Assembly (NCBI GenBank): GCA_013399305.1
Contig: VXAI01000013.1
Span: 3,087,850-3,151,849 of the forward strand
Reading direction: 5' to 3'
From: Rostratula benghalensis
Lineage: Eukaryota > Chordata > Aves > Charadriiformes > Rostratulidae
Length of the DNA stretch: 64,000 bases
The stretch's first letter is position 1. Every line of letters begins with the position of its first letter. The notes beneath the pieces are model-generated. The model worked only from the letters and a program-made list of their open reading frames with translations, had not been told where the DNA came from and did no database searches. Made by a program: the position numbers and the translations under genes. This document shows, piece after piece, positions 40,601-49,259 of this stretch.

Positions 40601-42512
40601 CAAGCAGTTCTGCTAAGTCTCATCTGAGGCTCCTCCTCCTTCCCTTGGCATTTGCTTTTAAGACAAGGGCTCTCACCCTTGGCTACACTGCAGCTGTGCT
40701 GTGTTGCCGTGTCTGGACCTGTGGAGTGACTCTCTAGCTTGACCTCAGGCCTGCCATGTCACTATGGCCTTGTCATGCCATCTAAACTCATGGCTCAATC
40801 TGGTCCTGTGCTGCTTGTCTCACTTAACTATTGTGGGATTCTGCCCTCGCCCATGAAGCCACCGCCTCTGGCTTCTCTGTCATCACACTCCGCTTCCCTT
40901 TCAGAGGAGGCTCCGTGTGTCACTCCCTGATAAGGGCAAATGAGCACACAAGCAACTTGCAGACTCGTCTGCAGTTGGATGCAGAATCATCACACAGAAA
41001 CAACAAATGCCAGAGCAGGTTTCATTGCCACAAGTTCAGAATGGACAGGCTGCTGTTCCTCTTAACTCCCCCAACCCTTGAATTAGCTGCTAAGTTTTTC
41101 TGTTTGATTCACTCTGTCTTAAGGACGCTTGGGAGAAGGAGGAGGTAATTATCTCTCTAAAGAAATACCCATTTTTCTACACTTTTAAGAGTCTAATCCT
41201 ATGTATAAATCAGCATTCATTGCTTAAGAAGCCAAAGACTGAGAACAGCGATTTAGTGGAATAGCAGATTCATACTTCAGCAGCCACAAGCTCAACATTA
41301 TTTGCTTAACTACGTGTGACACATTTTCCATTGAAATTACTGGAAGCCATTAGGTTTTGGAGCAGACCTTTTCAAATGGAGCAAAACATGACCTGGAGGT
41401 ATGAGATCTGTTGCTTCATTGAATTAATCTGAATGGTAATGAAAGTAAGTTTCAGACCTGTGAACCAACAGGATCTCCTCCTCACTGCCTTCTCTGACAG
41501 GCACATGGACACACCTTTCCACAAGATGGTAACGTTTAAGCTGCTCATAGGAGGATGACAGTCTTTCCGGCACTTCGATGTCACAAACAGGACTAAAAAT
41601 AATCAGTAATTGTATTAGTATGATACCATACCAGCACAGCTAACAAATACACTTCATCACTTCATAGTGCCTAGCTTTTAACTTCCCATTGTCAGAAGAT
41701 TCATTATCTTCATAGATAATGAGATATGAGACATTCATATGTGAGAGTAAAAGAATAATAACATCTTTAAATACTTTGTGTTTTGGAATTGAACCAAAAC
41801 AGTTCTAAAATACATAACCAAAAAATTATATATGTTTCTTAAATAAAAAAACCCCAAAACATGGCATCATTTTGTTTCCTCTCTCATCACAAAAAGTAGC
41901 AACACTTAACTACAGGCACAGGAGCAAGAAGCTCTAGATTACAATGTAACTGAATAGAGGAGAAATGGGTCTGGGAGAGAAAATAGTTGACTGTTACCCT
42001 GAGCACTGCAAAGGTACTAATCTAATTTATGTGAATTTAAACAAGTGCCATATACCAATTTCTAATTTAATTTAATTGATGGGTTTCAGCTGAGTGAGTG
42101 TATCTACATATTTTTTCTAAGATCTTGTTAAAAAATTATTTATCTTAAAATACATTATTTAGGGGGCTACTCTGATGCTTAAAGCTAACACTTCTTATTA
42201 AGACCAGACTGGAGGCCTACAGCTTCTCAAATCTATCTCCAGGCTATCATTACAGCATCTGGATACAAACTGGGAATGAAATGAACATTTTTTTGTCCCC
42301 AAAAGGAGGCATTCTATTTACTAGGAAAATGACAGAGTATCTGTAACTAGGTATTTCCTACTGCATTTACAAAAAATGTATTTACTCAGTACTTTTCTCA
42401 GAAATCCTAGTAAGAATCTGTTCATAAGAAGGATATCAATGACTTACTCATTCCAAAGCAGTTTATGAGTGGTCATCTCCTCATCATAGATCAGTGCTGT
42501 TCCTGAAGCCAT
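25578..42512 (-). CDS. HDAC10: HDAC10, class IIb polyamine deacetylase
   Basis: HDAC10 removes the acetyl group from N8-acetylspermidine and related polyamines in the cytosol. The ATG at 42512 begins [13 protein letters not shown], matching the vertebrate N-terminus, and the exons give about 684 residues (human 669). The catalytic domain is intact: H136 and H137 in RPPGHHSQ, zinc ligands D174 and H176 in VDWDVHHG, D267 in [10 protein letters not shown], catalytic Y307 in LEGGYHL, and E274, the glutamate gatekeeper that favours polyamines. Numbering coincides with that known for the zebrafish enzyme. The second half (about 400-620) is the leucine-rich pseudo-deacetylase repeat, and the end keeps the WKMLQC segment. 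The P(E/A)CE motif is changed to PVCD (residues 23-26). Exon 19 and the last exon are the uncertain parts. Confidence 0.93.
29047..29110. repeat. 20-base direct repeat flanking a T-rich spacer
   Basis: The 20-mer TTCATCATTCTTTAAATACT occurs at 29047-29066 and again at 29091-29110, with 24 bases of T-rich sequence between them. It lies in the HDAC10 intron between exons 29724-29671 and 28982-28898. Confidence 0.9.
29259..29311. repeat. 19-base tandem repeat, about 2.8 copies
   Basis: The unit GATGACTTTCAATCAAAAA starts at 29259, 29278 and 29297; the third copy is incomplete. It lies in the same HDAC10 intron as the direct repeat at 29047, just after an A-run at 29225-29241. Confidence 0.92.
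33406..33426 (+). repeat. (GGAT)n microsatellite
   Basis: Five GGAT units lie in the HDAC10 intron between exons 34529-34423 and 32782-32715. This kind of short repeat is often length-variable. Confidence 0.9.
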
Positions 42513-42939
42513 TGCTACAGACAGAACTAAACAAAAATCCCAAGACACATTATTTCAGGCAAGAAATAAACAAACAATATTGTGTTAGCTAGTGAGAATA
42601 TACATCTCAGCTTATCTGCTTGCACGACAAGTTTTGCACTTTAGACTTTGTACTTATGGAATGAAATAAAAGTAAATTATTTAGGATGAGAACTGGTAAG
42701 AGAGAGGAGCGAGGCAGTGGGGCCAAGCTAATGGACCTTGGAACTGGAGGTAGACAGGCAGGATTCACGACTACCTGGACATTCAAAACCTCAGCACAGG
42801 TATTTCTGGTGCAGGTGATGGGGTGACACCATCTCCCCAGGTCCCTCCAGTCACTTTAAGGGCAGACTGTGGAGGAGCTGAGCCTCCAGCCGAGGCCTGC
42901 ACAGGCCTCCCCGCCCCACCATTGTACACAGGTACCTAC

Positions 42940-43019
42940 CTGTCACTGATGCAGGAGATGGCTACTTGTGAAAACTTGTTATAAAGCCACAGAGTAGGAA
43001 AAACAGGGCTATATATACC
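42940..43019 (-). promoter_or_regulatory. Candidate TATA promoter and non-coding first exon of HDAC10
   Basis: On the minus strand a GGTATATATAG element lies at about 43008-43018. About 70 bases downstream is a donor (GACAG then GTAGGT) ending at 42940, which could splice to the acceptors just before the ATG exon. Together these would make a TATA-driven non-coding exon of about 45 bases. This competes with a start inside the adjacent CpG island. The TATA element is nearly symmetric and so gives no direction by itself. Confidence 0.3.
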
Positions 43020-43080
43020 CCACGGGTAGCACACACACAGGGAGCTGTGCTTCAAACTTCATCGGCCTTTTAAAAACCCG

Positions 43081-43560
43081 AAAGAGATAGTTAAGAGGAA
43101 CAAAGGAACCGATGAGGAGAACGCGAGCGGAGCCAGCGGAGGGCGCGTTAAGCTGGGCCGCGGGGCCGCTCCGCTCCTCGCCTCCCGCTCGCCGGCGGCG
43201 CCCGGCAGCCTTCAGCCGCCGTCACAGGGGGCCGCCGGCAGCGACCCAGACCCCGCAGCAGGCCGCGGGCGGGCCTGACCTCTGAAGGCGGCGAGGGCGG
43301 GAAACCGGAGCGCCTCAGCGGCACCGTCCCGGCTTCAGCCCGGCCGCTCGGAACACCCCAACCCGTGCCCCCGCTCCTCCCGCGGCGGCGGCGGGCCTGG
43401 GAGGGCCGAGCGGAGTCCCCGCCCGGCGGGCGGCCCAGCCCGGGAGAGCGGGGTTTGAATGTCATTGTCGCCGGCACTGGTGGCGCTGTACGTGTCGCTG
43501 GTGCGTAACGGGAGGCCTGAAAGTACGTACAAAGGACAACTTGTACTTTGCCAGGGCGCT
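43081..43560. promoter_or_regulatory. CpG island at the 5' end of HDAC10
   Basis: A 400-500 base block is GC-rich with many CpG dinucleotides, including short CGG runs near 43380-43396. It lies about 600 bases upstream of the HDAC10 ATG exon and is probably the HDAC10 promoter. The open frames across it look compositional. I could not fix a start site within it. Confidence 0.75.
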
Positions 43561-43671
43561 CTGAAGTAGGCCGGGCAGTTAGAATTCTGTTTTCAAGGGT
43601 GGTTCAGCCACAGGTATTGTGAAGTTTTTAGCGTGTCACAAATCCAAGAGCAAAAAGCTCTACATCCCTGG

Positions 43672-43904
43672 ACTGTTTTGTATCATAGACTGGTTTGGGT
43701 TAGAAAGGACATTAAAGATCATCGAGTTCCAACCCCCCTGCCATGGGCAGGGACACCTCCCACCAGACCAGGTTGCTCAAAGGCCCATCCAGCCTGGCCT
43801 TGAACACTTCCAGGGATGGGGCAGCCACAGCTTCTCTGGGTGACCTGTTCCAGTGTCTCACTGCCCTCACAGTAAAGATTTTCTTCCTAATATCGAATCT
43901 AAAT
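43672..43904 (-). mobile_element. CR1 LINE 3' end, antisense (outer element, left part)
   Basis: The plus strand reads the reverse complement of a CR1 3' end: a terminal ATCATAGA-type start, then GGTTTGGGTTAGAAAGGACA, the CCAGCCTGGCCTTGAACACT block and TTCTTCCTAATATCGAATCT. The match breaks at CTAAAT, at 43904, and the antisense consensus resumes at about 44339. The sequence between is a separate CR1 in the opposite orientation. Confidence 0.9.
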
Positions 43905-43926
43905 AGGAAAAAAAAAAAAAAAAAAA

Positions 43927-44338
43927 GGGGATTGGAACATCTCCCTCATGAGAAAAGGCTGGGAGAGCTGGGATTCTTTAGCCTGGGGAAGAGAAGGCTG
44001 AGGTTGTAATGTTTATAAGTACCTGAAGGGTGGGTTGAAGGAGGATGGAGCCGACTCTTTTCAGTGGTTCCCAGTGACAGGATGAGAGGCACTGGGCACA
44101 AGCTGGAACGCAGGAAGTTCCATTTGACTATGAGAAGAAACTTCATTACAGTGAGAGTGACAGAGCACTGGAACAGGCTGCCCAGGGATGTTGTGGAGTC
44201 CCCTTCTTGAGAGATCTTCAAGACCTGCCTGGATGAAGTCCTGAGTAATGTGCTCTAGGCAATCCTGCTTTAGCAGGGGAGTTGGAATAGATGATCTCTA
44301 GAGGTCACTTCCAAATCTGAGGATTCCGTGATTCTGTA
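43927..44338 (+). mobile_element. CR1 LINE 3' end, sense (inner, inserted element)
   Basis: About 410 bases match a CR1 3' end in plus orientation: the CTCATGAGAAAAGGCTGGGA start, TGGAACAGGCTGCCCAGGGA in the middle, GTTGGAATAGATGATCTCTA near the end, and a terminal GATTCCGTGATTCTGTAAA. A 19-base A-run (43908-43926) precedes it. It interrupts the flanking antisense CR1, so it inserted later. The short repeat TAAAT on both sides is compatible with a target duplication. Confidence 0.85.
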
Positions 44339-44440
44339 AATCTCCCCTCTTTCAGTTTAAAACCATTACCCTTCATCCTATCACTAGACTCCCCAATAAG
44401 AGAGTCTCTCCCCATCTCTCCTGTAGGCCCCATTCTTGAA
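44339..44440 (-). mobile_element. CR1 LINE, antisense (outer element, right part)
   Basis: After the inner CR1 the sequence returns to the antisense CR1 consensus (CTCCCCTCTTTCAGTTTAAA, then CCCCATCTCTCCTGTAGGCC). This is what should directly follow the left part ending at 43904. The match fades after about 44440. Confidence 0.8.
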
Positions 44441-45903
44441 ATAAAATTATTACTCCTTCATTTTTGCAGAGTAATGCAGGAACCAGCAGCCAGCTGGATC
44501 TTTTGCGGCAAGCCTCAGGGCTGGTGCTTCTCCTGCAGGTCCTGAGTGGGTCAGTGGCCACTGGGCTGCCCGTCACTCTGGGCAGCCCCTGACAGAGCCT
44601 TCAGGAGCCATGGGTGTGTGTAGAGCCATGATGGGCTTAATTAAATATTTACCAGTTTTTCCTGCAGGGCTCAGCGCAGACTCAGCAGGTTCAAACAAAA
44701 TGAGCTTTTGAACAACCTACTTTTTTCTAAGCAGTGACTTCATTATACAACATAAACTGAATATAGGTTGTTTCAGCTTTTTTTCCCTCAATTCCTACTA
44801 GTTTTCCAGTAGAAAGTGATAGAGGATCATGCAAACAAACCTGCACTTACCAGGGACTTATCAGAAACCCAGATCATTACGGTCGGGACTTTTAGAAACT
44901 ACCGACCATAAACTTTTCCCATATTTGTTTCAGGAAAATGTGTCCATAATAGACACTGTATTACTGAAATAGCTGTATTATCAATTACCTTTTTTGGGTC
45001 TATTATACCTATTTATAAAACTAAAATCAACTTCAGTCCATCGTCATGTGGTCTTTAATGTCAGTGTATTGCACTGACATTCAAATTGCTAACCATGTGG
45101 CTACTGTAATATTTTGCATTTCTTCAATATTATCTCGCTGTTAGTTCCCTGCAGTCCACACAGACAACTGGCAAAGATTTTGCATTGGCTTTTTTAATGT
45201 GTCTGAAAATGAAAAGGGACCTTTCGGGGATGGGGCGGGGGGGTGCTAATTTAGATTCCAGTTGAACTGTGTTACCTTCATGCAAGGATAAAAGGTTTCA
45301 AAAAGTGCGTTTAGCCTATGCTCTCAGGTGATAACACTGAGACACTGCCAGCTCTGTCATTGTAAAATGATGTCCCAGTAACTAAATCTTCTTGTAGCTG
45401 GGACCAACCAAACCACGTTTAGAGTTACTTCTTCCTGTGTTACACTTTCATTCCAGCAAAAACGACCAGCAGAGGGCTGCCTTCTTTTAAAATACTCTAT
45501 TCTTTTAAAATACTCTAGTGGGAGAAAATGAGGTGGATTAATCAAACATTAACCAAGGGAAGGTTTAGGTAACTGGAGAAAATGGCAGAGTGGGCAGCAT
45601 AGCAAAATACATTAAAGGTAGTCAGCTGGATTAAAACTGTTTTATGCCTGTTTTTGAACATATTACAAAATATTTTTGCAAAGACTCGAATATTTATACA
45701 TGCTCAGTCAAGTTTCACCTTGATGTGAATAGCTGGAACGCTACAGAAAGAAGGCCTAGTAACACTGGGGTTTAAGTTCGACTTATAATACAATTTAAAA
45801 GGAAATTAAGACTTTACATTCAACTTATAGTACATTCCTATTTACAAGATTGGTTTGGCATGAGAAGTGTAACAATCTTTTTTACAAATAATACGATAAC
45901 TAT
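44441..45903. other. Intergenic sequence between the CR1 cluster and the sFRP 3' end
   Basis: No coding exon or recognised repeat is visible apart from an 18-base tandem duplication at 45482-45517. The last part, just below 45904, should be the 3' UTR of the sFRP gene. I did not find a canonical AATAAA on the minus strand within about 300 bases of its stop. Confidence 0.5.
45482..45517. repeat. 18-base perfect tandem duplication
   Basis: TTCTTTTAAAATACTCTA occurs twice without a gap (45482-45499 and 45500-45517). It lies about 400 bases downstream of the sFRP stop codon. Confidence 0.9.
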
Positions 45904-48900
45904 TTACAAGCATTTATGGTATCTCCACTTCTGTGTGGCCAAAGTCAGCTGCAAGTCCCTCCTCTGCCAACGATAAACCTGGTTTACTAAAATGAGCCCC
46001 TCTTCAATATTCCCCACAAGGAGATACACCATGGGACGATGAGTGGGGGTCATCCTCTGCGTGCAGTTTTCATTGATAAGCAGCCACTGTTGTATCATAC
46101 TCTGAGTTTCATAAGGCAAGAGTGAGCCCTGCGTAACGAATTCCACGTGGCATTCAATGTTATACTCGTGGTCACCGAATACTGTTCTCTTCTTGGACAG
46201 CTTTACTTTCACTGCTAAATCAAAAAAAGGCAATATATAAATCAATCTGTTTACTCAAATGCAGAAACAATGAAAGCAGGAAAATTCCTTGAAAATACTA
46301 TCATAATTTATGCTGATAGAGTACAGCAAGGCCTTTTCCAGCAGCATACATTCTGAAATATTTTTAAAAAATAAAGGCTATGTAGTAGAGAAATTTTTTC
46401 ATGGAATACTAGAGATTTTTTTTCACAAGGGTGTATAAGGTATTTTTACCATCACCATGTATCTTAGAGTTCTGGATCATTAGGTATTGTAAGCTTGTGG
46501 GGTTGTTCTCGTGTCACGAGGCTGCCCGTCCTGCCCAAGCAATGCTCCTAAACCAAACTTTGTCTGTGTTATGAACCCCTCAGCAAAAATAGCTAGAAAT
46601 GGTTGCTGATACTACCCTCTTATTAGATACTCCTTTTTCATTCTAGGCATCTACCTTCCCCACTTCACTCCACCAACACTTTTTAGCTTGAAATTTCTCT
46701 GAGTTAAAGCCAGCCAAAGTCGTTGAGAGTCTTTGCACTGACTTCAAAGGGCTTTGTAGGAAGTTTCTAGGGCAAACTCAAAAGTATCACCTGTCACTCT
46801 GGTAAGACAACACAGAGTAAGAATTAATTTTACTGATACACTGTTATGAGTTCCCTTTTCAGTAGGCCATGTATTACGAGTTCCTCGTGCACACAAGTAA
46901 TGAGGACACAGCATTCACTGGTGAAACAATGAAAGCTTCACTTGGGTTTAACCACAAATAAAAGGCAAACCTGCGTGTTTGGAGGCTTTTGCTAGAAATA
47001 TTTTCCATAAAGCATGTTGTACTACAACGGAACCAACTAGGCAAGAACAGAAGAGTTATTTGATTGTAAAATGGATCATTAATAAATCTTTCATGCGAAA
47101 TAAATACTACTTATAGTTGGATTAGAAAGAACATTCTTTGACAAGCAACAAAAAGTTGTCAGCAGCCAAACTCGTAGGATTAATACTTTGAAATCCCAGC
47201 AGAAACTGCCAGTTATTTTAATCCCAATTTTAAAGCATTTTAGAAGGAGAGCTGTTAGTCTCTTTAATAGCTGCCATTATTAACAAGGACTTACCAAAAT
47301 CATTGTCACAGAAAACTTCAAGAACTCTTTTGTGCGTAAAGAATTCCTCCACCGCTGGGCAGGCCTGGCAGGCAGGCTTTGGTAGGACTGGTAAGAAAAG
47401 ACAATGTTTCATCATTATCTTTTAGAATCTTTCATGGTAGTTTTCTGCTGTCAAAGGTGAGAGCCCACTGTTTAACCACGAGGATGACAGAGAAAATACA
47501 GAAGTGGTCAGGGATAATGTAAAAAATGGCCAGGGATGAAAATATGGCCAGGAATGAAAAGGAGTTTCCTTTTCTGTGCCCTTTCAGTCCTTGTTCAGCC
47601 TGACAGGCTCAATTATCAGCATCAAATACAGCATCTAATACAGTATTGGTTTCACTGCAGCTCAGGTGGGTGGGGAAGGGAGTGGGTGGATGGTTCTGTC
47701 AGCGGCCCTGCGTTCATCAGCACTAGATTTGTGAGCAGATGAATTCGGGAGTGCCATGTATCCTTGATAAGGGCCATTAATAAGTCTATAAAGAGACCTC
47801 CAAATAAATCATGTGGGTATGATACTGCCCATAGCTGTGTGCAGGGTGATAATCGCCTTCCTCCTCTATCTAAGCATAGACTATCTATGCTTTATTTTAT
47901 TGAAATGATGCTGATTTTTTACCATCTGAGGTCTGCTGCAGCTTGCACTGCAGCCATACTAGTACTTTCCCTGCCATTTGGACAGCCAGGGTGAAGCAGT
48001 ATGGATAGACAATCACAGCCTGGCTGGGCACGGTGTCCCTTCTATCTCCTTGATCCCCAGATTAAGGCCACCCTGCCATCTGCCACCTTCCAGTTACCTT
48101 TGTGCAGGTGTTTATGCTCCTTGGTAAGAGACGCCAGGCACATGTCCTCATCCGCAGGGAATCGACCGCAGTCCAGGCTGTCCGGCCAGGGCTGTCCGTG
48201 GCAGGCCAGCACAGGGGCACAGCTCTCACGGACAGCAGCACACATGCTCCTACAGGGGTGGATAAACCTGCCACCGAGGGAAATAGCAGGCTGAATGAGT
48301 TAAACTCACTCCGTGATAACGGAAACTCTTTCAACAGCGATTTCTGTGCAAAAACCACATCGTCTCCACTGAAATTTACCCTCCGTCAGTATAATTCTAG
48401 AAGCAGCTGCCGTGCAAACTGTGCAAGTGGTCTGTATATAGACAGGACTGTGCTTACAAGGTTAAGTCACAGTTTTTAAAACACTTTTGTGACAACCTGA
48501 GAGGGGCTTCAGCATGAGCCTGATTCTATTTGCAATAGGTGCTTCAACCCCAAATTAACAAGAATAAAATGTCAACTGTAACAAAATAAAACATGATTAA
48601 CTTTTGACAGCAGCATTCGTTTTCCCAAGGCAAAGCAAAGTTTAAGTGGAATGTGTTTTCAGTACTTTTCCTTTCAATGAGTACTGAAAAGTTAACAGAT
48701 CTCAGAAAAAAAGTGGAAATCGCTTTTAGATTACAATAAACATGCATTTTATTTGATCCCTGTTCTGGCAAATAAAGACTGAAGTGGCTTTGCTGTGGTA
48801 CTTACGTATCTAAACAGATGGGTGCAAAGAGGGAGCACAGGAATGTCCTCACGTGGGGGTGACAGTCCATGAGCACAAGGTGCTGCCAGGTGGTGGATTT

Positions 48901-49092
48901 TAGGATAACCTCTGCCATGCTTGTGTGTCCCATCAGGTTGGGCAGCCTCATCTCGGAGTACCCAATCTTGTGGCACATGTCCATCTCCTTGGGTATCACC
49001 ACGCATTTCGTGGATAATCCAATGTCGAAGCCTGTAGCCACTCTTAGGAAACCACTCAGAGCAAACCCAAGTATTTTTGCAGTTAAGAACAT
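45904..49092 (-). CDS. Secreted Frizzled-related protein of the Crescent/Sizzled type
   Basis: Four exons (49092-48806, 48267-48098, 47387-47295, 46214-45904) join in phase to a complete 286-residue protein. sFRPs are secreted and modulate Wnt signalling by binding Wnts or Frizzled receptors; Sizzled/Crescent-type members can also inhibit the tolloid proteases that degrade Chordin. Residues 1 to about 20 form a hydrophobic signal peptide. A Frizzled cysteine-rich domain follows, with cysteines at 30, 40, 77, 86, 93, 101, 105, 112, 118 and 129 and motifs such as LPNLMGHT and CSLFAPIC. A netrin-like domain starts near CQACPAVEEF and ends YHKCL. There is no transmembrane segment, which rules out a Frizzled receptor. 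I call the Crescent/Sizzled group from overall length and sequence feel and could not separate the two without a tree. Confidence 0.88.
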
Positions 49093-49142
49093 CTTCCAGT
49101 GACTCCTGAGCTGCCGAGTAGGGAGCTGTCAAACCCCCAGAG

Positions 49143-49219
49143 TGCAGGGGCAGGCTGAAAACCTTGTGGCTTATATACACCAAGAGCTTAATAAACCATT
49201 GGTTATCAACTGCTTATCA
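49143..49219 (-). promoter_or_regulatory. Core promoter of the sFRP gene: GATA sites, CCAAT box, TATA box
   Basis: Read on the minus strand, two GATAA cores lie at 49201-49219, followed directly by ATAACCAATGG (CCAAT core about 49198-49202) and then TATATAA at 49177-49171. Transcription should begin about 30 bases further on, near 49143, giving a 5' UTR of about 50 bases before the ATG at 49092, which has A at -3. Spacing and order are those of a classical vertebrate core promoter. GATA-factor binding is inferred from motifs only. Confidence 0.72.
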
Positions 49220-49259
49220 AATCACTCAAGACAAGACCAGGTCTTACTGTCTATTTAAG

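Larger units (their letters stand above)
25578..42526 (-). other. HDAC10: HDAC10 coding exon map (21 exons proposed)
   Basis: Exons in transcript order: 42512-42448, 41592-41458, 39328-39232, 38550-38453, 38372-38268, 38063-37995, 37338-37212, 36762-36697, 36319-36260, 35892-35803, 34529-34423, 32782-32715, 32242-31978, 31358-31268, 30299-30214, 29724-29671, 28982-28898, 28455-28270, 26692-26678 (or 26716-26678), 26487-26328, 25603-25578. Phases agree throughout. The first 18 exons are well supported by homology and splice sites. Exon 19 has two in-phase acceptors. The final exon rests on a strong acceptor and phase only. The first coding exon has two usable acceptors just upstream of the ATG (exon start 42526 or 42514), which implies a separate non-coding 5' exon. 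Confidence 0.82.

Noticed and set aside
48749..49183. 144-codon minus-strand frame starting MVYISHKVF, upstream of and overlapping sFRP exon 1
   Set aside because: It is in a different frame from the Frizzled domain. The frame starting at 49092 carries the conserved cysteines and a signal peptide.
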